Program-made: the position numbers and the translations under genes
The notes under the pieces: model-generated
The model's input: the letters and a program-made list of their open reading frames with translations, nothing else
Told to the model about the DNA's origin: nothing
Database searches by the model: none
NCBI GenBank assembly: GCA_900770075.1
Contig: CAAGIZ010000080.1
Coordinates: 1 to 17,625, forward strand
DNA: 17,625 nt
Source: Spirochaetia bacterium
Lineage (GTDB): Bacteria > Spirochaetota > Spirochaetia > Treponematales > Treponemataceae
Direction: 5' to 3'
In this document: positions 5,410 to 12,969 of the stretch, in pieces
How positions within the stretch are numbered: the stretch's first letter is position 1
Layout: every line of letters begins with the position of its first letter

Positions 5410-6405
5410 ATGGCTGAAATAAAAAACGAAAATACGGAAATTTTCGGGCGGAAGATTTTTTTTGTCTGTGCAACTTTCACCCTCAACACAAACATTATCC
5501 TGCGCCTTATGGAACAGGAGTATGAAATTTACAAAATCGACGAGCCGCGGTACCTGAGGCCTCTTTTAAAGCTCAACCCGGAGGCTATCGTCTACATAAA
5601 CATCGATTCTCACTATTCACCCCAGGTCTGGTACAATTTTATTTCCAGTTTTGAGCATAATCCTGAATTTTCAAAGTGTGATTTCGGCATTTTTACGGCC
5701 AGGGGTGCAGGCAAAATCCAGTATGAGCGGGTTTTGAAGCTTTCTGCCGGCTTTTTTACGCTGGAGAAAAACTTCGGCGAGATAATGTCCGGCCTTCTGC
5801 AAAAACTTGAAACCCTTAACGCCAAGGGCATTAGGAAATTCGTGCGGCTCAGGTGCGCTGACAACAAGTCGGCTGAAGCCTACTTTATAAGCGGAAACAT
5901 GATGTATAAGATGAATTTCATCGACATTTCTTCCATTGGTGTAGGGCTTTTGATTCCGCAAAAATATTCGGGTTTTGCAAAGATAAATTCCGTAATTCAG
6001 GGGCTTACCCTTGTATTGGGCAACAAACAACTGAAGGTAAATGCTAAATTTCACACTATAAAAGCGACCCAGAACGGTGTCATTGCGGCTCTGATTTTTA
6101 CGCCGGACACTCCGGGGGCTTTCAGAAACTACGTGCGGACTTACATCTGCGAAGAACTGCAGAAAAAAATGTCTTCCACCCTCATGCAGCTGCAGCTTGA
6201 CAGCACCGATTACACCATTGAAGTTCCTGTAGCCATCGACATTCCGGGAACTGATGCTTCCGATAAAAGCGGGGTTCAGGAAGAGAATGCAGGTGCGGCG
6301 GAAAATACCGCAGAAGAAAATGCTGAAAGTGATGCAAACACCGAAAACGGCGCAAACGCTGAAAATACAACAAACGCAGAAAGTGCCGCCTCACCTGAAA
6401 GTTAA
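5410..6405 (+). CDS. PilZ-domain c-di-GMP receptor with receiver-like N-terminus
   Basis: The product has 331 residues. Residues 12-135 look like a receiver-type alpha/beta fold (IFFVCATFTLNTNIILRLME, then AIVYINID), but I do not see the full set of receiver residues. Residues 140-235 are a PilZ domain with both c-di-GMP-binding motifs: RxxxR at Arg142-Arg146 and DxSxxG at Asp172-Gly177. A tail from about 283 on is low-complexity, rich in Glu, Asn and Ala. PilZ proteins pass on the second messenger c-di-GMP, often to motility; T. denticola has a PilZ protein linked to motility. The partner cannot be told from this locus, where neither neighbour is a flagellar gene. The AAAGGGG directly before the ATG is too close for a normal ribosome-binding site. 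Confidence 0.9.
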   Translation: MAEIKNENTEIFGRKIFFVCATFTLNTNIILRLMEQEYEIYKIDEPRYLRPLLKLNPEAIVYINIDSHYSPQVWYNFISSFEHNPEFSKCDFGIFTARGAGKIQYERVLKLSAGFFTLEKNFGEIMSGLLQKLETLNAKGIRKFVRLRCADNKSAEAYFISGNMMYKMNFIDISSIGVGLLIPQKYSGFAKINSVIQGLTLVLGNKQLKVNAKFHTIKATQNGVIAALIFTPDTPGAFRNYVRTYICEELQKKMSSTLMQLQLDSTDYTIEVPVAIDIPGTDASDKSGVQEENAGAAENTAEENAESDANTENGANAENTTNAESAASPES

Positions 6406-6452
6406 AAAAGTTCCTTAACCCCTGAAGTGCCGCCGCAGAAGAAAAGCAGCGT

Positions 6453-7886
6453 CTAAACTAAGGCTCCAAGGGTGTCGCTTTCCCCGGAAATTTCGGTTTT
6501 GGAGAGGGGGCGCAAAATCTTTACGTTTATGAGGGTGCCGGGTTCCGGGAGTTTTTCGTCTTTTGAGAAAACCAGCTTGCAATGAAGAAAATTGTCCGTT
6601 ACCCCATGAACTATGATTCTGTCTGCAAGGATTTTTGGTCTGTGGACTGTTTCGCAGACGGCCTTGAGAACCTGTCCTTCAAAGGATTTTATGTAGGCTG
6701 TCTTTGACTTTTCGTTAAAGGCTTCCAGCGCGTCGATTCTGTTTTTTGCCGTTCGGTTCGGCACCATGGGGCGCATAAAAAAGGCTTCTGTATTCGGGCG
6801 GGCGCTAAAAGGAAAGGCGTGGACAAAGGTAAAGCCGCAGTCTTCCAGCATTTTCAGAGTTCGGGCAAAATCTTCTTCTGTTTCTCCGGGGAAGCCTGCT
6901 ATTATGTCGCAGGCAAGGAAGGGGTTGCCCTTTGCCTCTTTTAACAGGCGACATGCCTTATACACGGCTTCGATTTTGTAAGGACGCTTCATGCGCTCAA
7001 GGACGGAATCGCTGCCGCTTTGGACAGAAAGGTGAAAATGGGGGCATACCCGGCTGCTGCTGATTATCTGTGCCAGTTCTTCGTTTACAATCTCCGGGTA
7101 AAGGCTTGAAATCCTGAAGCGGATTGTGGATGTGTTTTCCAAAAAAAGCCTTAAAAGTCCTGCAAAATCCAGATAACCGTCTTTGTAACGTCCCCGGTAC
7201 TGGGCAATGTTTACCGTGGTTATGACAACTTCCCGCTGGCCGTTTTTTTCCAGTTCCACAACCCGGTTTAAAGCTTCCTGTGCATCCAGGCTGACGGACT
7301 TTCCTCTGGCAAGGCGGATGGCGCAATAGGTGCACACGCAGTTACAGCCGTCCTGAATTTTAAGGGACGCTCTGGAATGGTGGGAAAAATCTTCCGGCAC
7401 AAGCCTGAACGGCTGCTGCAGCGAAGGATTCGCCTGCTTTTGCTGAGGTTCTTTGTAAAACGGTTCAAATATTTTCTGAATAAAACAGGCAAGTTCTTCC
7501 CCAAAAAGAGCCGGGTTTTGTTTTAAAAGTTCCGGGAGGTCTGCAATATGACCTTTGTACTGTCCGCCAAGAACGCAGACCCGCTCTGAAAGTTCCAGAA
7601 TTTCCTTCGGGCTGTTCTGTGCATAACAGCCGGTTACAAGAACTGCACTTTGGGGGCACTTTGCAAGGAGAAGTCGGATTATGCGTCTTGCCTTTTGTTC
7701 CGCCTTTGCCGTTACGGTGCAGGTATTTACTACGCAGAGCCTTACATTTCGGTCTTCTTTAGAGGCGGCGGAAAACGGATGCATGGAAATTTCAAAACCG
7801 GTCTTTTTAAATGCGCTGGCAGCCCCCTCGCTTTCGACCTGATTCAGCTTGCAGCCCAAAGTTTCAAAGTGAATTTTTTCGGACAT
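6453..7886 (-). CDS. mtaB: tRNA (N6-threonylcarbamoyladenosine37) methylthiotransferase MtaB
   Basis: This 477-residue cytoplasmic radical SAM enzyme converts t6A37 to ms2t6A37 in tRNAs that read ANN codons. The N-terminal methylthiotransferase domain has its three cluster cysteines, Cys12 (TLGCKLNQVES), Cys56 (NTCTV) and Cys87 (TGCYAQ). The radical SAM domain has Cys181-x3-Cys185-x2-Cys188, and a C-terminal part (about 405-470) fits a TRAM domain. GCKLNQ is typical of MtaB rather than MiaB or RimO. Length is slightly above the usual 430-450, mainly from an insert around residues 125-170. It follows the TPR gene by 25 bases and is convergent with the PilZ gene. No Shine-Dalgarno is visible; the sequence before the ATG is A-rich. 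Confidence 0.95.
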   Translation of the reverse strand: MSEKIHFETLGCKLNQVESEGAASAFKKTGFEISMHPFSAASKEDRNVRLCVVNTCTVTAKAEQKARRIIRLLLAKCPQSAVLVTGCYAQNSPKEILELSERVCVLGGQYKGHIADLPELLKQNPALFGEELACFIQKIFEPFYKEPQQKQANPSLQQPFRLVPEDFSHHSRASLKIQDGCNCVCTYCAIRLARGKSVSLDAQEALNRVVELEKNGQREVVITTVNIAQYRGRYKDGYLDFAGLLRLFLENTSTIRFRISSLYPEIVNEELAQIISSSRVCPHFHLSVQSGSDSVLERMKRPYKIEAVYKACRLLKEAKGNPFLACDIIAGFPGETEEDFARTLKMLEDCGFTFVHAFPFSARPNTEAFFMRPMVPNRTAKNRIDALEAFNEKSKTAYIKSFEGQVLKAVCETVHRPKILADRIIVHGVTDNFLHCKLVFSKDEKLPEPGTLINVKILRPLSKTEISGESDTLGALV

Positions 7887-7911
7887 TTTTTTTCAATTTT
7901 AAACTAAAAAA

Positions 7912-8535
7912 CTAGCGGAGTTTTGCTACAACCCGTTCCCGTCCCCGGAGGGCGTCTGAATTTGCAGAGTTCAGTTCCAGAGCCTTGTTATAGGCTTCAA
8001 GAGAACTGCTGTAGCTGCCTGTCATCTCCCTTGCGTAACCGCATCTTGTCCACCAGTAGTCTACCAGAGGTTCTGTGTGAACGGCGGTGGAAAAAGCGAT
8101 GTCTGCATGCTGGTACTTTGCCTGACGTATGTAGATTTCTCCCATGTAGTAGTAGGCATTTCCGATTCTGCTTCCGTTGGGCGGAACATTTGCAATGTAA
8201 TTCTGGAAAAGTTCCAGGGCGGAAGTGTTTTTTCCAAGATAGAATTTTGCCTCTGCCTGAATTTCTATTAGGCGGACATCGGTGGAATTTACTTTTCTGG
8301 CTTCCGCAGCCCGCTGTTCTGCCTCCGCATACTGTCTGTTGCGCACAAGGCTCCAGCAGAGAACACAATAGGAGTCGATGTTGTGGGGGTCTTCCGTAAT
8401 TTCCAGTTCACAGATTTTTATTGCTTCTGCATATTTTCCGTTTCTGTAGAGCACGAGAGCATCTGCCCTCTGCTGGGAAAAAGCCTGCAAGGCCAAAAGA
8501 AAAAGTGCCGTCAAAACTAAAATATTTTTTTTCAT
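7912..8535 (-). CDS. Secreted TPR-repeat protein
   Basis: The 207-residue product starts with a Sec signal peptide (MKKNILVLTALFLLALQAFS, cleavage near residue 20). It then has helical tandem repeats of TPR type: roughly 22-55 (ALVLYRNGKYAEAIKICELE), 56-88, 89-122, 126-157 (AYYYMGEIYIRQAKYQHADIAF in pieces) and 160-195 (YSSSLEAYNKALELN). TPRs bind other proteins, so a periplasmic scaffold is the simplest reading. The start is supported by GAGGAAT 5 bases upstream of the ATG. It lies 60 bases after the bactofilin gene and 25 before mtaB on the same strand, so the three may be co-transcribed. The binding partner is unknown. Confidence 0.88.
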   Translation of the reverse strand: MKKNILVLTALFLLALQAFSQQRADALVLYRNGKYAEAIKICELEITEDPHNIDSYCVLCWSLVRNRQYAEAEQRAAEARKVNSTDVRLIEIQAEAKFYLGKNTSALELFQNYIANVPPNGSRIGNAYYYMGEIYIRQAKYQHADIAFSTAVHTEPLVDYWWTRCGYAREMTGSYSSSLEAYNKALELNSANSDALRGRERVVAKLR

Positions 8536-8595
8536 TGTAATTCCTCGTCCAGTGTAATGCTTCCTCTGCTACGCAATGCTGTCACAGTGTGGCTG

Positions 8596-8955
8596 TCATA
8601 CAGTCATGGTGCATTTGCCGGAAAAATGGGATCCCGGCTCCAGAACCACCTGTTTTGCAGAAATATCTCCGTTTACGGAACCTGTAGAAGAAACAAAAAT
8701 CAAGTCCCGGCTTATGATGTTGCCTTCTACCTTTCCCCGGACTAAAACCCTGCCGGCGGTTATTTCTGCATTTACGGTTGAATTTGAATCCACCACAAGG
8801 TCGCTGGTAGCCTCAATTGAACCGCTTACATTTCCGCGGATCATGAAAGGCTTTGTAAACTTGATTTTTCCGTGAAAGGTGATGTCGGAAGCCAGTATTG
8901 TATCAAAATCTTCTTCTTCAAGATCGAAAAAGTCTGTGTCTTTTACGTCAAACAT
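8596..8955 (-). CDS. Bactofilin (polymer-forming cytoskeletal protein)
   Basis: The 119-residue product is a typical small bactofilin (DUF583): a short acidic N-terminal tail (residues 1-22) and a right-handed beta-helix core (about 23-115). Periodic strands can be seen, such as TFHGKIKF, MIRGNVSGSIEA, LVVDSNSTVNAEI, RVLVRGKVEGNI and SVNGDISAKQVVLEPGS. Bactofilins polymerise without nucleotide at the inner membrane and help set cell shape, including helical pitch in Leptospira. No transmembrane segment is present. It is first in a probable bactofilin-TPR-mtaB unit and divergent from the CapA-like gene. No Shine-Dalgarno is visible, and a good promoter ends 6 bases before the ATG. Confidence 0.93.
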   Translation of the reverse strand: MFDVKDTDFFDLEEEDFDTILASDITFHGKIKFTKPFMIRGNVSGSIEATSDLVVDSNSTVNAEITAGRVLVRGKVEGNIISRDLIFVSSTGSVNGDISAKQVVLEPGSHFSGKCTMTV

Positions 8956-8961
8956 TTTTTT

Positions 8962-8990
8962 ATTTTACAGACATAATGTTTTTTTTTCAA
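8962..8990 (-). promoter_or_regulatory. Promoter of the bactofilin gene, predicting a leaderless mRNA
   Basis: On the minus strand TTGAAA (8990-8985), a 17-base spacer and TAAAAT (8967-8962) make a good promoter. Only 6 bases (all A) lie between the -10 box and the ATG at 8955, so transcription should start at the start codon itself. Confidence 0.7.
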
Positions 8991-9046
8991 TCAGCCCAGA
9001 CATCTCCTGTCCAGGTATTCAGCCCAGACACTTCTGTCTACTGCAT
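8991..9046 (+). repeat. Tandem 28-bp direct repeat, two units
   Basis: Units 8991-9018 and 9019-9046 both begin TCAGCCCAGACA, then diverge while keeping an internal dyad: GACA-N5-TGTC in the first, AGACA-CTTC-TGTCT in the second. They begin directly behind the bactofilin -35 box, which suggests a paired protein-binding site or two small hairpins. Confidence 0.6.
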
Positions 9047-9148
9047 ATAATGCAGGCTCTGAAGCAGGTTCAGAGTGACTGTGATTTTCAGAGAATCAGT
9101 CACTTAAACAATCCGCTGCCGGGTGAGGTTCCCTTATTAGCGGTTTTT
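9041..9148 (+). other. Chain of hairpins ending in a terminator-like stem; possible small RNA or regulatory leader
   Basis: Four inverted repeats follow one another. CTGCAT-ATA-ATGCAG (9041-9055) contains a TATAAT. CTCTGAA-GCAGG-TTCAGAG (9057-9075) has a 7-bp stem. AGTGACTG pairs with CAGTCACT (9074-9081 with 9097-9104), extended by ATT/AAT beyond a bulge. CCGCT pairs with AGCGG (9113-9117 with 9139-9143), enclosing GGG/CCC and followed by TTTTT. If the TATAAT at 9046-9051 is a -10 box, an RNA of about 90 nt would run from near 9058 to the T run. No good -35 is visible, and I recognise no known RNA family. Confidence 0.4.
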
Positions 9149-9151
9149 AAC

Positions 9152-9157
9152 TATAAT
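9152..9157 (+). promoter_or_regulatory. Consensus -10 (TATAAT) 6 bases before the CapA-like start
   Basis: A perfect TATAAT ends 6 bases before ATG 9164 (9 before the next ATG, 9167). The -35 position holds only a weak TTCCCT. GGAAG lies between but is too close to either ATG for ideal spacing. Transcription would start at about the first ATG. Confidence 0.5.
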
Positions 9158-9163
9158 GGAAGT

Positions 9164-10363
9164 ATGATGTTTCTACGCTCCCGCGTTTTTATTTTTATTT
9201 CCGCACTGGCTTTTCTGCTCGCTTCCTGTAGTTCGACAGGCAGGGCGGCTGCTGTTTTTAAGGAAAACGGCTCAGGTGCAGGGGAAAGTGCTCCGGCAGG
9301 TGCGCAGGCAGATTCCGGGAAAAAAACTGACGGTTCCGCCGGGACGATTTCCATGATTTTTGCAGGCGACATAATGGCTCACTCGGTAAACTATAATTCA
9401 GGGAATTTTGACAGAATCTGGCAGGACATAAAGCCTCTGCTGAAAACCTGCGACCTTGGCTTTGCAAATCTGGAAGCACCTGTAAACGATGCTCAGGCCT
9501 GGAGCACCTACCCTCAATTCAACATGCATTCTTCCTATGTGGAAGCGGCAGTTCAGGCCGGCTTTAACGTTTTTTCCCTTGCAAACAATCACTCAAACGA
9601 CTGGTATCTTGAGGGAATAAATGCCACCAGAACCTGGTTTGAAAACCGCCCCGAAGTTTTTGCCTGCGGACTAAAGACAAGCCCTTCGCAAAAAATTACC
9701 TTCCGGCTGATAGAAAAAAACGGCTGGAAAATTCTCTTTGCGGCCGTAACTGAAATTTTAAACCGCCCGGACTACGCTTCCTGGATTGACTACTTCCCTG
9801 CAAAAAATCACTCCCTCCTCATGGAAGAACTTAAAAACATTCAGCCCAAAAACAAGCACGACCTTTTTATACTGAGCATCCACACCGATGAAGCAGAATA
9901 CAAAAAAAACATAACCGAAAGCCACAAAGTTTTTTTCCGGCAGCTTGTGCAGGACTGCGGCGTAGACGTTGTGTGGGCAAATCATCCCCACGTCTACAAG
10001 GAATTTGAAACAGTAACCCTTCAGGACAAAAAGGCCTTTATAATGTATGCCAACGGAAACACGATTTCCGGCCAGCGCACTTCCCCTTCCCTTGCAAAAA
10101 AGCCCAACGAAAGGGACGACACAGGTGACGGTCTTTTAATCAAAGTAACTTTTGAAAAAAAGGATTCAAAAGTCAGCTTAAAGCAGATTGAACCTCACTT
10201 TATAACGTCCTACATTCAGCCGGACAGTCAGATTGCCGTAAGGCTTGCCGACGAGGACTTTATCCACTGTCTGTACCGCTCAGGTCTTTTTGACTGGGCA
10301 GACTATATTCAATCCCGAAAAAACATCTACGAAAACACAAAAGGAAATTCAACATGGCAATAA
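9164..10363 (+). CDS. CapA-like (PGA_cap) metallophosphatase-fold lipoprotein
   Basis: The product has 399 residues from ATG 9164 (398 from ATG 9167). A lipoprotein signal with lipobox LASC puts the acylated Cys at residue 22; a Ser/Gly/Ala-rich linker follows (23-58), then a CapA/PgsA domain (60-360). Family motifs are visible: FAGDIM (66-71), ANLEAPV (101-107), LANNHSND (139-146), SIHTDEAEY where most relatives have HWG-x-EY, and NHPHV. CapA-family proteins are linked to poly-gamma-glutamate capsules, but many relatives are of unknown function, and no capBC genes are present here. The frame is open far upstream, into the bactofilin gene; the start was chosen from the lipoprotein signal. The last 10 bases overlap the helicase start, implying coupled translation. 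Confidence 0.88.
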   Translation: MMFLRSRVFIFISALAFLLASCSSTGRAAAVFKENGSGAGESAPAGAQADSGKKTDGSAGTISMIFAGDIMAHSVNYNSGNFDRIWQDIKPLLKTCDLGFANLEAPVNDAQAWSTYPQFNMHSSYVEAAVQAGFNVFSLANNHSNDWYLEGINATRTWFENRPEVFACGLKTSPSQKITFRLIEKNGWKILFAAVTEILNRPDYASWIDYFPAKNHSLLMEELKNIQPKNKHDLFILSIHTDEAEYKKNITESHKVFFRQLVQDCGVDVVWANHPHVYKEFETVTLQDKKAFIMYANGNTISGQRTSPSLAKKPNERDDTGDGLLIKVTFEKKDSKVSLKQIEPHFITSYIQPDSQIAVRLADEDFIHCLYRSGLFDWADYIQSRKNIYENTKGNSTWQ

Positions 10364-12951
10364 ACTATAAAAAACTCCCGGTATACGAACAAAAGCAGCT
10401 GATTTTAGACCAGCTTTCAAAAAATCAGGTAATAGTGGTTCAGTCTGCCACTGGTTCGGGAAAAACCACCCAGATTCCGGTAATCCTCCACGAAGCAGGC
10501 TATTCCCAAAACGGAGTGATTGCAGTAACACAGCCGAGGCGCATCGCTGCCCTTTCCGTAAGTGAATTCATCGCAAAACAGCTTAAAACCACCTATCCAG
10601 GTCTAGTGGGCTACAAGATGCGTTTTGAAGACAAGACTGACGCTTCCACAAAAATCAAGATAATGACGGACGGAATTCTCCTGCAGGAGATGAAACTTGA
10701 CCCCTGGATGAGCCGGTATTCCGTGATTATGATTGACGAGGCCCACGAACGTTCCCTGAACATAGACTTTTGTCTTGGACTTCTGAAGCGGGTTCTTGCA
10801 GCACGCCCGGATTTTAAGGTGATAATTTCTTCTGCCACCATGAATGCCCAGGCATTTTCCAGATATTTCAACAACTGCCCTGTAGTTACCATAGAAACTC
10901 AGGTTTTTCCGGTGACCATGGTTTACGATCCTCCTGCAATAAAACCCACAACCTCCACAGAAGCCGGCTGTCAGGCAATTTTAAACAAGATTGAATCCAC
11001 CATCGGAAGGGTTTTGGACAACCGGGAACTGGGAGACATTCTTGTATTTTTGCCGGGTGAAAAAATCATAAAAGACTGCGTTCAAAAACTGTACAATTCA
11101 AGTTTCCGCTCAAAAATCCACATCGTGCCTCTTTACGGAAGGCTTCCAAAGGAAGAACAGGAAAAGGTCTTTGATTCGGCACCCTTCGGAAAGAAAAAGG
11201 TCGTAATTTCCACAAACATAGCAGAAACCTCCGTAACTATAAACGGAATAACCACTGTCATAGATTCAGGTCTTGCAAAACTGAATTTTTACAACCCGAA
11301 AACCTACACTTCTTCCCTCATAGAAACGCCGGTAAGCAAGGCCAGCTGCAACCAGAGGCGTGGTCGGGCAGGAAGAACCTGTCCAGGAACCTGTTACCGC
11401 CTGTATCAGCGTTCGGATTTTGACGGAAGAAGCGAATACACGACCGAAGAAATTTTCAGAACGGATTTAAGCGAAGTTCTCTTGAGGATGAGCGAACTGG
11501 GCATAACGGATTTTGAAAACTTTGACTTTATCTCAAAACCGGAAAGGGAAAACATCCTCGGTGCCATCGAAACCCTCAACATGCTGAAAGCCCTTAATCC
11601 GGACAGAACCCTCTCTACAATCGGAAAATTAATGGTAGAATTTCCGCTGGAACCACGGGTAAGCAGAATTTTAGTCGAAAGCATAATGCGCTACCCGGAT
11701 GTTCTGGACGAAACAGTGATTGCGGCAGCCTTTTTGAGCACCCAGTCGCCTTTTATCCTGCCTCCGGGAGAAGAGATGGACGCAAGGGCAGCACACCACG
11801 CCTTCAGGGATTTACAGGGAGACTTTGTTTCCTACGTAAAGCTTTTCCGGCGGTATCTGTCTATGGAAAACAAATCCCGGTTCTGCCAGAACAACTATCT
11901 CGACGAAAAGGTGATGAAAGAAATTTTCAGCATAAGGGAACAGCTTGAAGAAGAAATCTCGAACCTTGGAATTCCCATTACCGGGGGCGGTTCCATGGAC
12001 AACTACCTGTGCTGTATTGCCGCCGGAATGATTCAGTTTGTGTGCGTCCGGGACGGAAAAGAAAGCTACTGTTCCCTGACAGCCGGCCACATCACGATTC
12101 ATCCTGGTTCAGGAATGTTCCGCACTTCGCCCCTTTTTATAGTTGCCGGCGAAATCGTGCGCACCAGCCGCATGTTTGCAATGAGTGTAAGCCCGCTTAC
12201 AAAAGCCCTGCTCTCAAAGATTGAACCGACTTTAAAAAAAAGGCTTCTTGCCGTTCGAAGTTCAAAGGGCAAATCCCTTACCGGTAACCTTGAATACAGC
12301 GGTTCTACCTTCAGAGACCAAAAGGAACGGCCGGGTCGGGACGACGGACACTTTGGAGGAAAACTCGACAGAAATGCAAAGAAAAAGCAGGACGAAAACA
12401 CAATCGGCTTTGGCGGAGAACTTTTCACCCTCGAAAAAATCAAAGGCAAAAAACAGGCAATCCTTCCTTACGAAAAGTTCAAGGCAGCACTTCTTTCAGA
12501 AACGGACAAGAACAAAATTGCAGCCCTTGCAAACCTCCGGGGAAAGCTGGTTTTAAAAGGAGGAAGTGCCCTTGCCGGAGAAAAATTTGAACTGATTGCA
12601 AAGATAGTCAAAACCCTGAACCTTACTCCGGTGGAGCAAAAAGTCTGGCCAAAGAATTTCAACATAACCTTGAATGAAAAAAAAGATACAGACCTTCTCA
12701 TCAAAAACCTGCGTTTTGTTCTAAACCTTACCATGGCAAAATCCAGGACAAAAGAATACGGTTTTATAACGCTGTTCAGCGACAGCCGGGGAACTTATTG
12801 GTTTAAGGTGAGCAGGGGTTTTGTAACGGCACTAAACGAAAGCCTTGCCTCTCTGGAAAGCCTTGCCGACGATACAAACGGACTCTTATCTCCAGCCCAA
12901 AAAGAAAAGGTAAACATCCTTTACAGGGTTCTGAACGGTCTTTACGAATAA
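10354..12951 (+). CDS. hrpA: DEAH-box ATP-dependent RNA helicase, HrpA type
   Basis: The 865-residue protein carries the complete DEAH helicase set: Walker A GSGKTT (34-39), TQPRR (59-63), DEAH (128-131), SAT (160-162), STNIAETS (286-293) and QRRGRAGR (334-341). Helicase-associated (HA2) and OB-fold regions follow to about 630. The last 200 or so residues are a Lys-rich stretch and a region I cannot match. It is shorter than E. coli HrpA (about 1300 aa) and closer to the compact spirochaete form. HrpA proteins unwind RNA and are tied to mRNA processing; in Borrelia HrpA affects many proteins and infectivity. ATG 10354 has AAAGGAA upstream and lies inside the end of the CapA-like gene. A weak hairpin overlaps its stop. 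Confidence 0.92.
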   Translation: MAINYKKLPVYEQKQLILDQLSKNQVIVVQSATGSGKTTQIPVILHEAGYSQNGVIAVTQPRRIAALSVSEFIAKQLKTTYPGLVGYKMRFEDKTDASTKIKIMTDGILLQEMKLDPWMSRYSVIMIDEAHERSLNIDFCLGLLKRVLAARPDFKVIISSATMNAQAFSRYFNNCPVVTIETQVFPVTMVYDPPAIKPTTSTEAGCQAILNKIESTIGRVLDNRELGDILVFLPGEKIIKDCVQKLYNSSFRSKIHIVPLYGRLPKEEQEKVFDSAPFGKKKVVISTNIAETSVTINGITTVIDSGLAKLNFYNPKTYTSSLIETPVSKASCNQRRGRAGRTCPGTCYRLYQRSDFDGRSEYTTEEIFRTDLSEVLLRMSELGITDFENFDFISKPERENILGAIETLNMLKALNPDRTLSTIGKLMVEFPLEPRVSRILVESIMRYPDVLDETVIAAAFLSTQSPFILPPGEEMDARAAHHAFRDLQGDFVSYVKLFRRYLSMENKSRFCQNNYLDEKVMKEIFSIREQLEEEISNLGIPITGGGSMDNYLCCIAAGMIQFVCVRDGKESYCSLTAGHITIHPGSGMFRTSPLFIVAGEIVRTSRMFAMSVSPLTKALLSKIEPTLKKRLLAVRSSKGKSLTGNLEYSGSTFRDQKERPGRDDGHFGGKLDRNAKKKQDENTIGFGGELFTLEKIKGKKQAILPYEKFKAALLSETDKNKIAALANLRGKLVLKGGSALAGEKFELIAKIVKTLNLTPVEQKVWPKNFNITLNEKKDTDLLIKNLRFVLNLTMAKSRTKEYGFITLFSDSRGTYWFKVSRGFVTALNESLASLESLADDTNGLLSPAQKEKVNILYRVLNGLYE

Positions 12952-12965
12952 CCGGCAGGTTATTC
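12946..12965. terminator. Possible terminator hairpin between convergent genes
   Basis: GAATAACC (12946-12953) and GGTTATTC (12958-12965) form a perfect 8-bp stem with loop GGCA, overlapping the helicase stop codon. It lies in the short convergent gap before the HEAT gene end at 12970. The T-run afterwards is weak (CTTATTTT), so this is a modest call. Confidence 0.4.
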
Positions 12966-12969
12966 CGGC

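Noticed and set aside
8879..9163. Long upstream extension of the CapA-like reading frame
   Set aside because: It would run through the bactofilin N-terminus, promoter and hairpins. The lipoprotein signal with LASC begins at 9164, right after TATAAT.
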